DNA from: Diaphorobacter caeni
GTDB taxonomy: Bacteria > Pseudomonadota > Gammaproteobacteria > Burkholderiales > Burkholderiaceae_C
Direction: 5' to 3'
NCBI RefSeq assembly: GCF_015354245.1
Contig: NZ_JADKYZ010000012.1
Coordinates: 1-64,000 of the forward strand
Length of the DNA: 64,000 nucleotides
In this document: piece by piece, positions 26,303 through 38,192 of the stretch
Layout of the letters: the number at the start of each line of letters is the position of its first letter
Numbering within the stretch: the first letter of the stretch is position 1
Notes under the pieces: generated by a model
Told to the model about the DNA's origin: nothing
What the model saw: the letters and a program-made list of their open reading frames with translations, nothing else
Databases searched by the model: none
Made by a program: the position numbers and the translations under genes

Positions 26303-27202
26303 TCAGGCCTTGTTGGCCTGCAGCATCTTGATGATGCTCGAGAAGTCCTCGCCGCCATGCCCTCCGATGCTGTGCGCGGCGTAGATCGCGCGGGCCATGC
26401 CGCCGAGCGGGGTGCTGGCCTTGACCGACATGGCGCATTCTTGCGCGAGGCCGAGGTCCTTGAGCATCAGGTCGGTGCCGAAGCCGCCGGTGTAGCCGCG
26501 TGTGGCGGCGGAGTTTTCCTGCACGCCGGGGCAGGGGTTGTAGACCTCGAGCGCCCAGTTGCCGCCCGAGCTGCGGCGCATGATCTCGGAGAGCACCTTG
26601 GGATCGAGTCCGTTGGCCACGCCCATGGCGATGGCTTCGCTGGTGCCGATCATCAGGATGCCGAGCAGCATGTTGTTGCAGATCTTGGCGGTCTGGCCCG
26701 CGCCCACGTCGCCCGCGTGGAAGATGTTCTTGCCCATCTTTTCGAGCAGCGGACGCGCGCGCTCGAGATTTGATTCGGAGCCGCCCACCATGAAGGTCAG
26801 CGTGCCCGCAATCGCGCCGCCCGTGCCACCCGAGACCGGGGCGTCGATGAAGGCGATGCCCGCAGCTTCGGCGGCCTTGGCGACCTTCTGGCTGGTGGCG
26901 CCCGCGATGGTGGACGAATCGATGATCAGCGCGCCCTTGGCGATGCTCGCGAGCAGGCCGGCCTTGCCATTGCCGCCAAGGAACAGGCCCTCGACATGCT
27001 GGCTCGCGGGCAGCATGCTCACGACGACTTCTGCGCCCTGAACGGCGTCTTCAGCGGACGTGGCGACCTGCGCGCCTTCGGCCTTGACGCGCTCGCAGGC
27101 GTCCTTGGAGAGGTCGAACGCCTTGACGCTGTGACCCGCTTTCTGCAGATTGATCGCCATGGGCGCGCCCATGTTGCCGAGGCCGATGAAAGCGATTTGC
27201 AT
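26303..27202 (-). CDS. mmsB: 3-Hydroxyisobutyrate dehydrogenase
   Basis: This 299-residue NAD-dependent enzyme oxidises 3-hydroxyisobutyrate to methylmalonate semialdehyde in valine breakdown. The Rossmann motif is GLGNMGAPMAINLQKAG (7-23), the substrate loop is DAPVSGGTGGAIAGTL (about 120-135), and the catalytic lysine is in GAGQTAKICNN (about 170). It belongs to the cluster with the acyl-CoA dehydrogenase and mmsA on the same strand. The start has AGGAGA upstream. Confidence 0.93.
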   Translation of the reverse strand: MQIAFIGLGNMGAPMAINLQKAGHSVKAFDLSKDACERVKAEGAQVATSAEDAVQGAEVVVSMLPASQHVEGLFLGGNGKAGLLASIAKGALIIDSSTIAGATSQKVAKAAEAAGIAFIDAPVSGGTGGAIAGTLTFMVGGSESNLERARPLLEKMGKNIFHAGDVGAGQTAKICNNMLLGILMIGTSEAIAMGVANGLDPKVLSEIMRRSSGGNWALEVYNPCPGVQENSAATRGYTGGFGTDLMLKDLGLAQECAMSVKASTPLGGMARAIYAAHSIGGHGGEDFSSIIKMLQANKA

Positions 27203-27257
27203 GTGTGTTGTCTCCTGTGGGTGAAATGGGTGGTTTGAAAGTTTTTCGCGGCGTGGT

Positions 27258-27677
27258 CTATTCGGCGATCAGCGCACCGCGTTCCTTGAGCAGCGAACGC
27301 AGGATGCTGCGATGGCAGCGGCGTTCCTCGTCGCAGTAGCAGCCGATGGAAAACGCCGCCGTCTGCGAGAGCGCGGCCAGCAGATCGAGCGTGCGGCTGC
27401 TCGCCGCGTCGGCCAGTTGCTTGCGGAACTGCTTGTCGAACTGCGACCAGAGCTTGGTGGCCTCGGCTTCGTGGCCGTCGGCGAACAGCTTGATGGCCTC
27501 CTGCGCGAGCGTCATCAGATCGGGCTCGGGCGAGAGTTCGGGATACCAGACGTCGTAGTAGTTGCGGCTCGAGAACTCGGCCTTGGGCACGCCACGCGGC
27601 GGACGGCGCACGGTGCCGATGCGCAGGCCTTCATCCTTGATGCGGGCAGTGCCGAGTTGAACGATGCGTACTGACAT
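27258..27677 (-). CDS. DUF488-family protein
   Basis: This 139-residue small cytosolic protein has the DUF488 pattern: RIGTVRRPPRGVPK near the N-terminus, YYDVWYPELSP, and the C-terminal Cys motif GCYCDEERRCHRSILRSLL. The family is widespread but uncharacterised. The start MSVRIVQLGTARIKDEG at 27677 matches family N-termini. It sits inside the valine cluster without an obvious functional link. Confidence 0.87.
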   Translation of the reverse strand: MSVRIVQLGTARIKDEGLRIGTVRRPPRGVPKAEFSSRNYYDVWYPELSPEPDLMTLAQEAIKLFADGHEAEATKLWSQFDKQFRKQLADAASSRTLDLLAALSQTAAFSIGCYCDEERRCHRSILRSLLKERGALIAE

Positions 27678-27708
27678 GTGCGGATCCTTGCGTTGTGGGG
27701 CCGAAGAA

Positions 27709-28149
27709 TTACAGATCGCTTTCGAAGATGCTGTGGCGTTTTTTCTTGGTGACAGCTTTGGCGGGCGCTTTCTTCGCGGCAGCCTTGGCGGATGTCTTGC
27801 GTCGCGCGGAGGCCTTGGCCTGAGGGTTGTAGGCCAGCGCGCCATCGATCCAGTCCTGCCATTGAGCCCTCGTGGCATAGGCCGAAGGCTCGACGCAGAA
27901 ATAGCCCTGCATCTTTCCCTGTGCATCCAGCGTCCGCACACCCGGGCGCTCGGCGACGCGGTCGTGTTCGGACGGCGGCAGGCGCACCAGCAGCTCGTCG
28001 CCCTTGACGCCAAGGCACATCTTGTCGTTCACCATGAACACGTACCAGCCGAACATCGTGCGCTCATCGACATCCGCGCAATGTGACAGGGCATCGCGCA
28101 CCGCGGCGATGAGCTGCAGGGTGTCGTCGGAGAGAGGGCGGGTGGCCAT
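27709..28149 (-). CDS. TfoX N-domain protein with Lys/Ala-rich tail
   Basis: In this 146-residue protein, residues 1-105 match the TfoX N-terminal domain (RTMFGWYVFMVNDKMCLGVKG, YFCVEPSAY). Residues 110-140 are a Lys/Ala/Arg-rich tail of histone-H1-like composition (SARRKTSAKAAAKKAPAKAV). The tail is likely to bind nucleic acid. The C-terminal TfoX domain is missing, so the competence role of Sxy/TfoX should not be assumed. It is 13 bp downstream of the acyl-CoA dehydrogenase gene. Confidence 0.83.
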   Translation of the reverse strand: MATRPLSDDTLQLIAAVRDALSHCADVDERTMFGWYVFMVNDKMCLGVKGDELLVRLPPSEHDRVAERPGVRTLDAQGKMQGYFCVEPSAYATRAQWQDWIDGALAYNPQAKASARRKTSAKAAAKKAPAKAVTKKKRHSIFESDL

Positions 28150-28162
28150 GTCAGTGCATGAT

Positions 28163-29329
28163 TCAGCGAATCACATCCGGCGCATCGCCTTCGAGCATGC
28201 GCCGCCCAATGATCACCCGCATGATCTCATTGGTACCTTCCAGGATCTGGTGCACGCGCGAGTCGCGCATCAGGCGCTCGAGTGGGTATTCGCGGATGTA
28301 GCCATAGCCGCCGTGCAGTTGCAGCGCCTCGTTGCAGACCATGAAGCCCGCGTCGGTGGCGAAGCGCTTGGCCATGGCGCAGTAGGTGGAGGCGTCGCGC
28401 GCGCCCGCGTCGAGCTTGCTGGCGGCCAGGCGCACCATCTGGCGCGCGGCGACGAGTTCGGTAGCCATGTCGGCGAGCTTGAACTGCAGCGCCTGGAAGC
28501 TCGCGATGGGCTTGCCGAACTGCTTGCGCTCCTGCATGTAGCTTTGCGCCTGCTTGAGCGCGCCCTGTGCCGCGCCGACCGAGCAGGTGGCGATGTTGAT
28601 CCGGCCGCCGTCGAGTCCCTTCATCGCGATCTTGAAGCCTTCGCCTTCGCGGCCCAGCAGGTTCTCGGCGGGAATGCGCACGTTGTCGAAGCTGATCACG
28701 CGCGTGGGCTGGCTGTTCCAGCCCATCTTTTCTTCCTTCTTGCCGTAGCTGATGCCTTGGGCATTGGCGGGTACGGCGAAGGCGCTGATGCCCGAGGCGC
28801 CCGATTGCGCGTCGCCCGTGCGCGCCATGAGCACCAGCACGTCGGTTGCGCCCGCGCCGCTGATGAAGGCCTTGCTGCCGTTGAGGATGTATTCATTGCC
28901 GACGAGTTCGGCACGCGTCTTGATGGAGGCAGCGTCGGAGCCCGCACCAGGTTCGGTCAGACAGTAGCTGGCGAGCTTTTGGCCGTTTGTGAGCTGCTCG
29001 CCCCATTCGGCGCGCACGGCATCGGTCGCCCAGGTGCCGAGCATCCAGGTCGCCATGTTGTGGATGGTGATGAAGGCGGCGGTCGACGGATCTACCGCTG
29101 CGAGCTCTTCGAAGACCAGCGTGGCGTCGAGCCGGGGCAGGGCAAGGCCGCCAGCGTTCTCCGGAGCGTAGAGACCGCAGAAGCCCAGCTCGCCCGCCTT
29201 GGCGATGGCTTCGCGCGGGAAGATGCCTTCGGCGTCCCATTGGGCGGCATGCGGAGCGAACTCGGCTTCGGCAAAGGCGCGGGCCGTGTCGGCAAAGGCG
29301 CGCTGGTCTTCGGTGAGTTCAAAATCCAT
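28163..29329 (-). CDS. Acyl-CoA dehydrogenase, probably isobutyryl-CoA
   Basis: This 388-residue flavoenzyme is expected to convert isobutyryl-CoA to methacrylyl-CoA in valine degradation. Family blocks are SYCLTEPGAGSDAASIKTRA and ARDASTYCAMAKRFATD, plus the C-terminal catalytic Glu region QILEGTNEIMRVIIGRRML. The FAD-contact block QLHGGYGYIREYPLERLMRD is also present. The substrate assignment comes from its position between mmsB and mmsA. A short-branched-chain specificity is also possible. Confidence 0.88.
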   Translation of the reverse strand: MDFELTEDQRAFADTARAFAEAEFAPHAAQWDAEGIFPREAIAKAGELGFCGLYAPENAGGLALPRLDATLVFEELAAVDPSTAAFITIHNMATWMLGTWATDAVRAEWGEQLTNGQKLASYCLTEPGAGSDAASIKTRAELVGNEYILNGSKAFISGAGATDVLVLMARTGDAQSGASGISAFAVPANAQGISYGKKEEKMGWNSQPTRVISFDNVRIPAENLLGREGEGFKIAMKGLDGGRINIATCSVGAAQGALKQAQSYMQERKQFGKPIASFQALQFKLADMATELVAARQMVRLAASKLDAGARDASTYCAMAKRFATDAGFMVCNEALQLHGGYGYIREYPLERLMRDSRVHQILEGTNEIMRVIIGRRMLEGDAPDVIR

Positions 29330-29364
29330 GGCGATGTCTCCTCGGATGGTCCGTGTCGTGATTG

Positions 29365-29811
29365 TTATGGGGTCGTCGGCAGGCTGGCCTCAGGTGGCGG
29401 CGGGTTGCCTGTGTGCAGCCATTGCGAGAGCGCGGTGCGGCGTGAGCGCGTCACCTTGACCATGCACTCGTGGTAGAGCTGTATCCATTCGGGCTTGCCT
29501 TCCTTGCCGCGGTTGTGGCGGTTGCAGTAGTCGCGGCGCGAGCGCTGCCAGTTCTTCTGGTCCTGACGCAGCTGCGGGCGCTCGTGCGCCGACAGCGCGG
29601 TCATCACGTCGCCGTAGTAGATGTTCAGGGCCGAATCGGCCTCCTGGAACTTCTTGACGGCGCAGGCGTTGACTTCGGCGACCGTGCCGTCCGGTACGCA
29701 TTCGGCACCGGCCTGGGCCAGCGCGCCGGTGGCCGCCAGGCCCAGAACGAAGGGCAGCGCAGCATGCGTCACATGCGCAACGAGAGAGGTGAGTTTCGAT
29801 TTCGCAGACAT
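29365..29811 (-). CDS. Secreted LprI/DUF1311-like protein
   Basis: This 148-residue protein starts at 29811 (MSAKSKLTSL), with a signal peptide of about 33 residues (HAALPFVLGLAATGALAQA). The mature part has a LprI-like pattern with four Cys (ECVPDG, VNACAVKKF, RDYCNRHN, YHECMVKV), probably in two disulfides. Some LprI-domain proteins inhibit lysozyme; others have no known role. The product is presumably periplasmic. The upstream in-frame ATG at 29895 is rejected because it would bury the signal peptide. Confidence 0.8.
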   Translation of the reverse strand: MSAKSKLTSLVAHVTHAALPFVLGLAATGALAQAGAECVPDGTVAEVNACAVKKFQEADSALNIYYGDVMTALSAHERPQLRQDQKNWQRSRRDYCNRHNRGKEGKPEWIQLYHECMVKVTRSRRTALSQWLHTGNPPPPEASLPTTP

Positions 29812-29900
29812 GCGTCCGATTTCAACACGGCCAGCCACGTTTGCGCGAACAAAGCCCGTGCCCGTGAACGAATCACGATGCACAGGCTTTGCCATGCCGC

Positions 29901-31424
<1,524 letters not shown>

Positions 31425-31493
31425 TGATGTCTCCTTGAAATCCAGTGGTCCGGTGGTCCGGTTGTGGTTGATTGGCGAATGTGCGGATGTTAG

Positions 31494-31553
31494 TTGTGCA
31501 AATATGTCTTATCAATAGACAATCCTGCAGTCTGGTTTTGCAAATTTGCACAA
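31494..31553. promoter_or_regulatory. Operator region between mmsA and the LysR gene
   Basis: TTGTGCAAAT at 31494-31503 has an exact inverted copy ATTTGCACAA at 31544-31553. The right copy overlaps a perfect palindrome TGCAAATTTGCA (31539-31550). A third dyad TGTCT-N7-AGACA (31505-31521) lies between. These are candidate binding sites for the divergent LysR regulator. Confidence 0.6.
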
Positions 31554-31586
31554 TGACGGCTGGACTACTGCTTCGGATGGATCAAT

Positions 31587-32498
31587 ATGGACTGGGACAA
31601 TCTGCGCTACTTCCTCGAACTCGCCCGCGCGGGCACCCTGATCGGCGCGGCGCGGCGCACGGGGGTGGAGCACACGACGGTCGCGCGGCGCATCCAGACG
31701 CTGGAAAAGCAGATGGGCATTCCGCTCTTCGTTCGGGAGGCATCGGGTCACCGGCTGACGGAAGCGGGGCGGCAATTGCTGCCGTCGGTGGAGGCGATGG
31801 AGACCGCCGTGCTGGGCGTGGAGAGCTCGGCCGAGGCGCACAGCGGCGCGAGCGGGCTCACCGGCCTGGTGCGCGTGGGCGTGACCGAGGGGTTCGGCAC
31901 CTCGATCCTCGCGGCGCATCTGGCGCGCTTCACGCTCGACCATCCCGGCCTGTCCATCGACCTGCTGGCGCTGCCGCGGCTGCTGCATCTGTCGCGGCGC
32001 GAGGCGGACATCGTCATCTCGCTCGAGCGACCGACGCGCGGCTCGGTCATCGTCACCCGGCTGGCCGACTACACGCTGTGCCTTTACGGTCAGCGTGAGT
32101 ATCTGGCGCGCCGCCCGCTGGTCACCCGGCGCGAGGACCTGCGACACCACGCCTTTGTGAACTACGTGGACGACCTGCTCTTCACCAAGGAACTGCAGTT
32201 CATCGACCAGCTCCACGCGCCTGAGCGCTTTGCGTTCCGCAGCACCAGCATCACCGCGCAGTACGAGGCCGTGCGGATCGGCGCGGGGCTGGGGGTGCTG
32301 CCGGCGTTTCTGGCGGACCGCGACCCGGTCCTGAGCCGCGTGCTGCCGCAGGAGGCACAGTTCACCCGCACTTTCTGGATGAGCATGCCGCAGGAGGCCA
32401 AGCAGCTCGCGCGCATCCAGGCGGTGTGGAATCTGCTCAAGGAGGTGGCGGGCAAGGAGAAGGCTCTGCTGCAGCCGGACTCACAGATCCGGCGATGA
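31587..32498 (+). CDS. LysR-family regulator of the valine-degradation cluster (inferred)
   Basis: This 303-residue LysR protein has its helix-turn-helix at residues 1-60 (MDWDNLRYFLELARAGTLIG, HTTVARRIQTLEKQMG) and its effector domain from about 92. The short N-terminus beginning MDWDNLRYF is typical of a subgroup placed next to aldehyde or acyl-CoA dehydrogenase genes. It is divergent from mmsA, with palindromes in the 162-bp spacer. Control of mmsA and the downstream genes is inferred from position. Confidence 0.9.
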   Translation: MDWDNLRYFLELARAGTLIGAARRTGVEHTTVARRIQTLEKQMGIPLFVREASGHRLTEAGRQLLPSVEAMETAVLGVESSAEAHSGASGLTGLVRVGVTEGFGTSILAAHLARFTLDHPGLSIDLLALPRLLHLSRREADIVISLERPTRGSVIVTRLADYTLCLYGQREYLARRPLVTRREDLRHHAFVNYVDDLLFTKELQFIDQLHAPERFAFRSTSITAQYEAVRIGAGLGVLPAFLADRDPVLSRVLPQEAQFTRTFWMSMPQEAKQLARIQAVWNLLKEVAGKEKALLQPDSQIRR

Positions 32499-32741
32499 AG
32501 CCAGCCATGCCGCAAGCATCTTGCAAGCTTGAGGAATAAAATAACGGAAGTTTTTGATTTTTCTCTTTTCAGAGCAAGGTATTCAAGAAACTCCACGGAT
32601 TCGGGCTGCATCATTGGCGGCTGATTCCTGCGTTCTCACATCCTTCCCGTGATTCATGTCCGAGCCGGTTTGTGATTCGGACAGGGCCTGCCTTCGCCGG
32701 TCGGCCTTGCATTGTTTCTTCCATTTCACGGAGTTCCGCCC

Positions 32742-34196
32742 ATGACAAAGCCGGCCCAGCCAGCCCGTCAGCAAGCGCCGGAGGGTCATGACGACCTGCA
32801 GCGCAACCTCACCAACCGCCACATCCAGCTGATCGCCATCGGCGGTGCCATCGGCACGGGGCTGTTTATGGGTTCGGGCAAGACGATCAGTCTGGCCGGG
32901 CCGTCGATCGTCTTTGTCTACGCCATCATCGGCATCATGCTGTTTTTCGTGATGCGCGCGATGGGCGAGTTGCTGCTGTCCAATCTGAAATACCGGTCGT
33001 TCATCGATTTCTCGGCAGATCTGCTCGGGCCGTGGGCGGGTTTCTTCACCGGCTGGACCTACTGGTTCTGCTGGATCATCACCGGCATCGCCGACGTGAT
33101 CGCGATTTCGGCCTATGCGCAGTTCTGGTTTCCCGACATTCCGCAATGGGCGCCCGCGATTCTCTGCGTGGGCCTGCTGCTGTCGCTGAACCTGCTCACC
33201 GTGAAGCTGTTTGGCGAGATCGAGTTCTGGTTCGCGATGATCAAGATCGTCGCCATCGTGACGCTGGTCGGCACCGGCATCTACATGGTCGCCACTGGCT
33301 TCGCGTCGCCTGCGGGTCGCGTCGCGAGCCTCTCCAACCTCTGGAATGACGGGGGCATGTTCCCGCATGGCGCGATGGGCTTTTTCGCGGGTTTCCAGAT
33401 CGCCGTGTTCGCGTTCGTGGGCATCGAGCTCGTCGGCACCACGGCGGCCGAGGCCAAGGACCCCGAGAAGACGCTGCCCCGCGCCATCAACTCCATCCCG
33501 ATCCGCATCATCATCTTCTACGTCTGCGCGCTGATTGCGATCATGGCCGTGACGCCCTGGCGCGACGTGGTGCCGAGCAAGAGCCCGTTCGTCGAGCTGT
33601 TCGTACTCGCCGGGCTGCCCGCTGCCGCCGGCATCATCAATTTCGTCGTGTTGACCTCGGCGGCCTCGTCGGCCAACAGTGGCGTGTTCTCGACCAGCCG
33701 CATGCTGTTCGGCCTCGCGCTCAAGGGTGATGCGCCGCGCTCTTTCGGCGTGCTCTCCAAGGCCAGCGTGCCCTCGCGCGGCCTGCTGTTCTCCTGCATC
33801 TGCCTGCTTGGCGGGGCGTTTCTGATGTGGGTGATTCCCGATCTGGTCGAGGCATTCACGCTGGTGACCACGATCTCGGCGATCCTGTTCATGTTCGTCT
33901 GGTCGCTGATCCTGCTGTCCTACATCCAATACCGCCGCACCCGTGCGCATCTGCATGCGGCATCCAGGTACCGCATGCCCGGCGGCGTGGCGATGTGCGT
34001 GCTGTGCCTCGCGTTCTTCGCGGGCATTCTGGTGCTGCTGACGTTCGAGGCCGACACCCGTTCGGCCCTGATCGCCACGCCGATCTGGTTCGCGATTCTG
34101 GGCGCGGCCTATGCCTGGCTGCGCGGCAAGCGCGCGTCGCAGGCGCTGATGACACCGGTCGAAATCGAGCACGCGGAACAGGCCAATCAAGCCTGA
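32742..34196 (+). CDS. cycA: D-serine/D-alanine/glycine permease
   Basis: This 484-residue amino acid-polyamine-organocation permease has about 12 membrane segments. The N-terminal block LQRNLTNRHIQLIAIGGAIG followed by TGLFMGSGKTISLAGPS is the substrate-binding TM1 region. The long match to the CycA pattern (FTGWTYWFCWIITGIADVIA) supports this substrate group. The start at 32742 has CGGAG 9 bp upstream; the frame opens earlier without a better site. It appears to be a single gene, with no partner alanine racemase or dehydrogenase nearby. Confidence 0.87.
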   Translation: MTKPAQPARQQAPEGHDDLQRNLTNRHIQLIAIGGAIGTGLFMGSGKTISLAGPSIVFVYAIIGIMLFFVMRAMGELLLSNLKYRSFIDFSADLLGPWAGFFTGWTYWFCWIITGIADVIAISAYAQFWFPDIPQWAPAILCVGLLLSLNLLTVKLFGEIEFWFAMIKIVAIVTLVGTGIYMVATGFASPAGRVASLSNLWNDGGMFPHGAMGFFAGFQIAVFAFVGIELVGTTAAEAKDPEKTLPRAINSIPIRIIIFYVCALIAIMAVTPWRDVVPSKSPFVELFVLAGLPAAAGIINFVVLTSAASSANSGVFSTSRMLFGLALKGDAPRSFGVLSKASVPSRGLLFSCICLLGGAFLMWVIPDLVEAFTLVTTISAILFMFVWSLILLSYIQYRRTRAHLHAASRYRMPGGVAMCVLCLAFFAGILVLLTFEADTRSALIATPIWFAILGAAYAWLRGKRASQALMTPVEIEHAEQANQA

Positions 34197-34305
34197 TGCG
34201 CCTATCTCCCAAGCCCGCTGATGGGCTTGCGGGCGGCGACAAGCGGCGGTGCAGGGGCGGTGGCAAACTTGTGGCCCGCCCGCTGCCGATTGACCGTCGC
34301 TGCCC

Positions 34306-35739
34306 ATGACTTCCACGCCCGCCGCCGAACTCTCTCCCGTCAAGAACAAGCTCCTGTGGCTGGTGTCCCTCGGGTTCTTCATGCAGACGCTCGACGGCAC
34401 CATCGTCAATACGGCGCTGCCGGCCATGGCCGAGGAACTGGGCGAGAGTCCGCTGCAGATGCATTCGGTCATCGTCGCGTATTCGCTCGCGATGGCGGTG
34501 CTGATTCCGGCCTCGGGCTGGCTCGCGGACAAGTTCGGCACGCGGCGCGTGTTCATGTCGGCGATTGCGCTGTTCGTGCTCGGCTCGGTGCTCTGCGCGC
34601 TGTCTCCCAATCTTCAGTTGCTGGTGGCCTCGCGCGTGGTGCAGGGCCTTGGCGGCGCCTTGCTGTTGCCGGTCGGGCGGCTTGCGGTGCTGCGGGCCTT
34701 TCCGCGCGAGCAATTCATCCGGGCGATCAGCTTTGTGGCGATTCCGGGGCTTGTCGGGCCGCTGATCGGGCCGACGCTGGGCGGCTGGATGGTCGAGTTC
34801 GCCTCTTGGCACTGGATCTTCTGGGTGAATGTGCCGGTGGGGCTGATCGGCCTTGTCGCCGCGAGCAAGTACATGCCGGTCGGCGAGAAGATGCCACCGC
34901 GCGGCTTTGACCTGCTCGGCTATCTGATGCTGGCGGCCGGCATGGCGCTGGTCTCTCTGGCGGTGGAAGGCATGGCGAGCGGCGGGGGCGTGCGCGGCGC
35001 TTCGGCGCTGATCATGCTGGTGTTCGGCCTTGCGTGCCTCTGCGGCTACTGGCTGCATGCGCTGCGCAAGCCCGAGCCGCTGTTCGCGCCCGAGCTGTTC
35101 ACCGTGCGCACGTTGCGCGTGGGACTCCTTGGCAATCTGTTTTCGCGTCTCGGCAGCTCGGCGATGCCGTTCATGATGCCGCTGGTGCTGCAGGTGAGCC
35201 TGGGCTACTCTCCCATGCACGCCGGCATGATGATGTTGCCCACGGTGATCGGCAGCATGGCGATGAAGCGCTTCGTCACCCGGGTGATTTTCCACTTCGG
35301 CTACCGCGAGGTGCTGGTCACCAACACCTGGCTGCTGGCGCTCCTGATCGCGAGCTTCGCGTTCATTTCACCGGACGTTCCGACGCCGGTGCTGATCGCG
35401 CAGCTTCTTGTCTTCGGCGCAATCAACTCGCTTCAGTTCTCGGCCATGAACACCGTCACCCTCAAGGATCTGCTGCCGCATTTCGCGAGCAGCGGCAACA
35501 GCCTGCTGTCGATGGTGCAGATGCTCTCGATGGGCATGGGCGTGGCCATCGCGGGAGCGGTGCTTGCGGGCTTCCAGGCCCATCTGGGCAGCGCCGCGGC
35601 GGGTGACACCCTGTGGGCGTTCCGGGGCACGTTCATCGTGATGGGGCTGCTCACGCTGGCGGCCACGGTGCTGTTCATGCAGTTGCCCGACAAGGAGCAG
35701 CCGAACTCGCAACCGTCCGGCCCAGAGTCTCACAACTGA
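34306..35739 (+). CDS. DHA2-family MFS exporter (MdtD/EmrB-like)
   Basis: This 477-residue drug:H+ antiporter-type protein has about 14 hydrophobic segments. The DHA2 motifs are seen as FMQTLDGTIVNTALPAMAEEL (TM1 motif), ASGWLADKFGTRRVF (motif A) and GLVGPLIGPTLGGWMVEFAS (motif C, antiporter). The closest E. coli type is MdtD; the substrate is unknown. The upstream gap is 109 bp, so it may have its own promoter. It ends at a shared bidirectional terminator. Confidence 0.87.
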   Translation: MTSTPAAELSPVKNKLLWLVSLGFFMQTLDGTIVNTALPAMAEELGESPLQMHSVIVAYSLAMAVLIPASGWLADKFGTRRVFMSAIALFVLGSVLCALSPNLQLLVASRVVQGLGGALLLPVGRLAVLRAFPREQFIRAISFVAIPGLVGPLIGPTLGGWMVEFASWHWIFWVNVPVGLIGLVAASKYMPVGEKMPPRGFDLLGYLMLAAGMALVSLAVEGMASGGGVRGASALIMLVFGLACLCGYWLHALRKPEPLFAPELFTVRTLRVGLLGNLFSRLGSSAMPFMMPLVLQVSLGYSPMHAGMMMLPTVIGSMAMKRFVTRVIFHFGYREVLVTNTWLLALLIASFAFISPDVPTPVLIAQLLVFGAINSLQFSAMNTVTLKDLLPHFASSGNSLLSMVQMLSMGMGVAIAGAVLAGFQAHLGSAAAGDTLWAFRGTFIVMGLLTLAATVLFMQLPDKEQPNSQPSGPESHN

Positions 35740-35752
35740 AAGAGCAAAAAGC

Positions 35753-35789
35753 AAAAAGCCCTGAAACGTGACACGGTTCAGGGCTTTTT
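35753..35789. terminator. Bidirectional terminator between the MFS and ABC genes
   Basis: AAAAAGCCCTGAA...TTCAGGGCTTTTT is an 8-bp GC-containing stem with A- and T-runs on both sides and an 11-base loop. It serves the converging exporter genes. Confidence 0.93.
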
Positions 35790-35793
35790 GTCG

Positions 35794-37650
<1,857 letters not shown>

Positions 37651-38192
37651 TCGTATGTAACTCCTGCTGCGATGGTACGGGCAGGGGGCGCCATTGTCCC
37701 CGGCTCCCCGAGAGACCGTAATTTTTCAGGGGCCTGCCAGATGCAATCGACGATCTGGATTGCCCCAAACCTCGCAAGCCGACCCTCTGTCTTCCAAGGC
37801 ACGTCGGCTTTGTTGCATTTGCGCCAAAGGCGTTTGACTGGCGTAGAGGTGGTCTGAAGGCGTTATTTTGAACAAAGGTCAAAGCGTCCGATATTTGCGG
37901 ACCTTGACAGACACCAGCAAGTTTCAAAGGCAACGATGCGAAATACTGCTGATCGCTTTTCTTGAACTCTGCTCTTTACGGGCCGACAAAGTTCGGTCAA
38001 TCAGCCAGATGTTTGTAACGTGCATGTGTAAGAAAATGCGTAATTGCATAACTATTAGTTGCCATCTCAACATAGCTGGAAACATAATCGCCGGATAGTG
38101 CCTCGGCATGCGTCGATCCGATTCGTGCCGGGGGTCCCAAGGCCACGATTTCATGTTCATTCGTCCACTCCGCAGGTTCACCTGATTCCTTG
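37651..38192. other. Intergenic stretch without a convincing gene
   Basis: This is 542 bp between two divergent genes, partly AT-rich (about 37990-38095). A GGCTTTGTTGCATTTGCGCC motif at 37806 resembles IS5-family element ends, but no matching inverted copy or transposase remnant is seen. Frames here are short and without ribosome binding sites. Confidence 0.4.

Noticed and set aside
32583-34610. Long minus-strand frames opposite cycA and the MFS gene (to about 35295)
   Set aside because: They cover two unrelated membrane protein genes and are Arg/His/Gln-rich with no recognisable domain.
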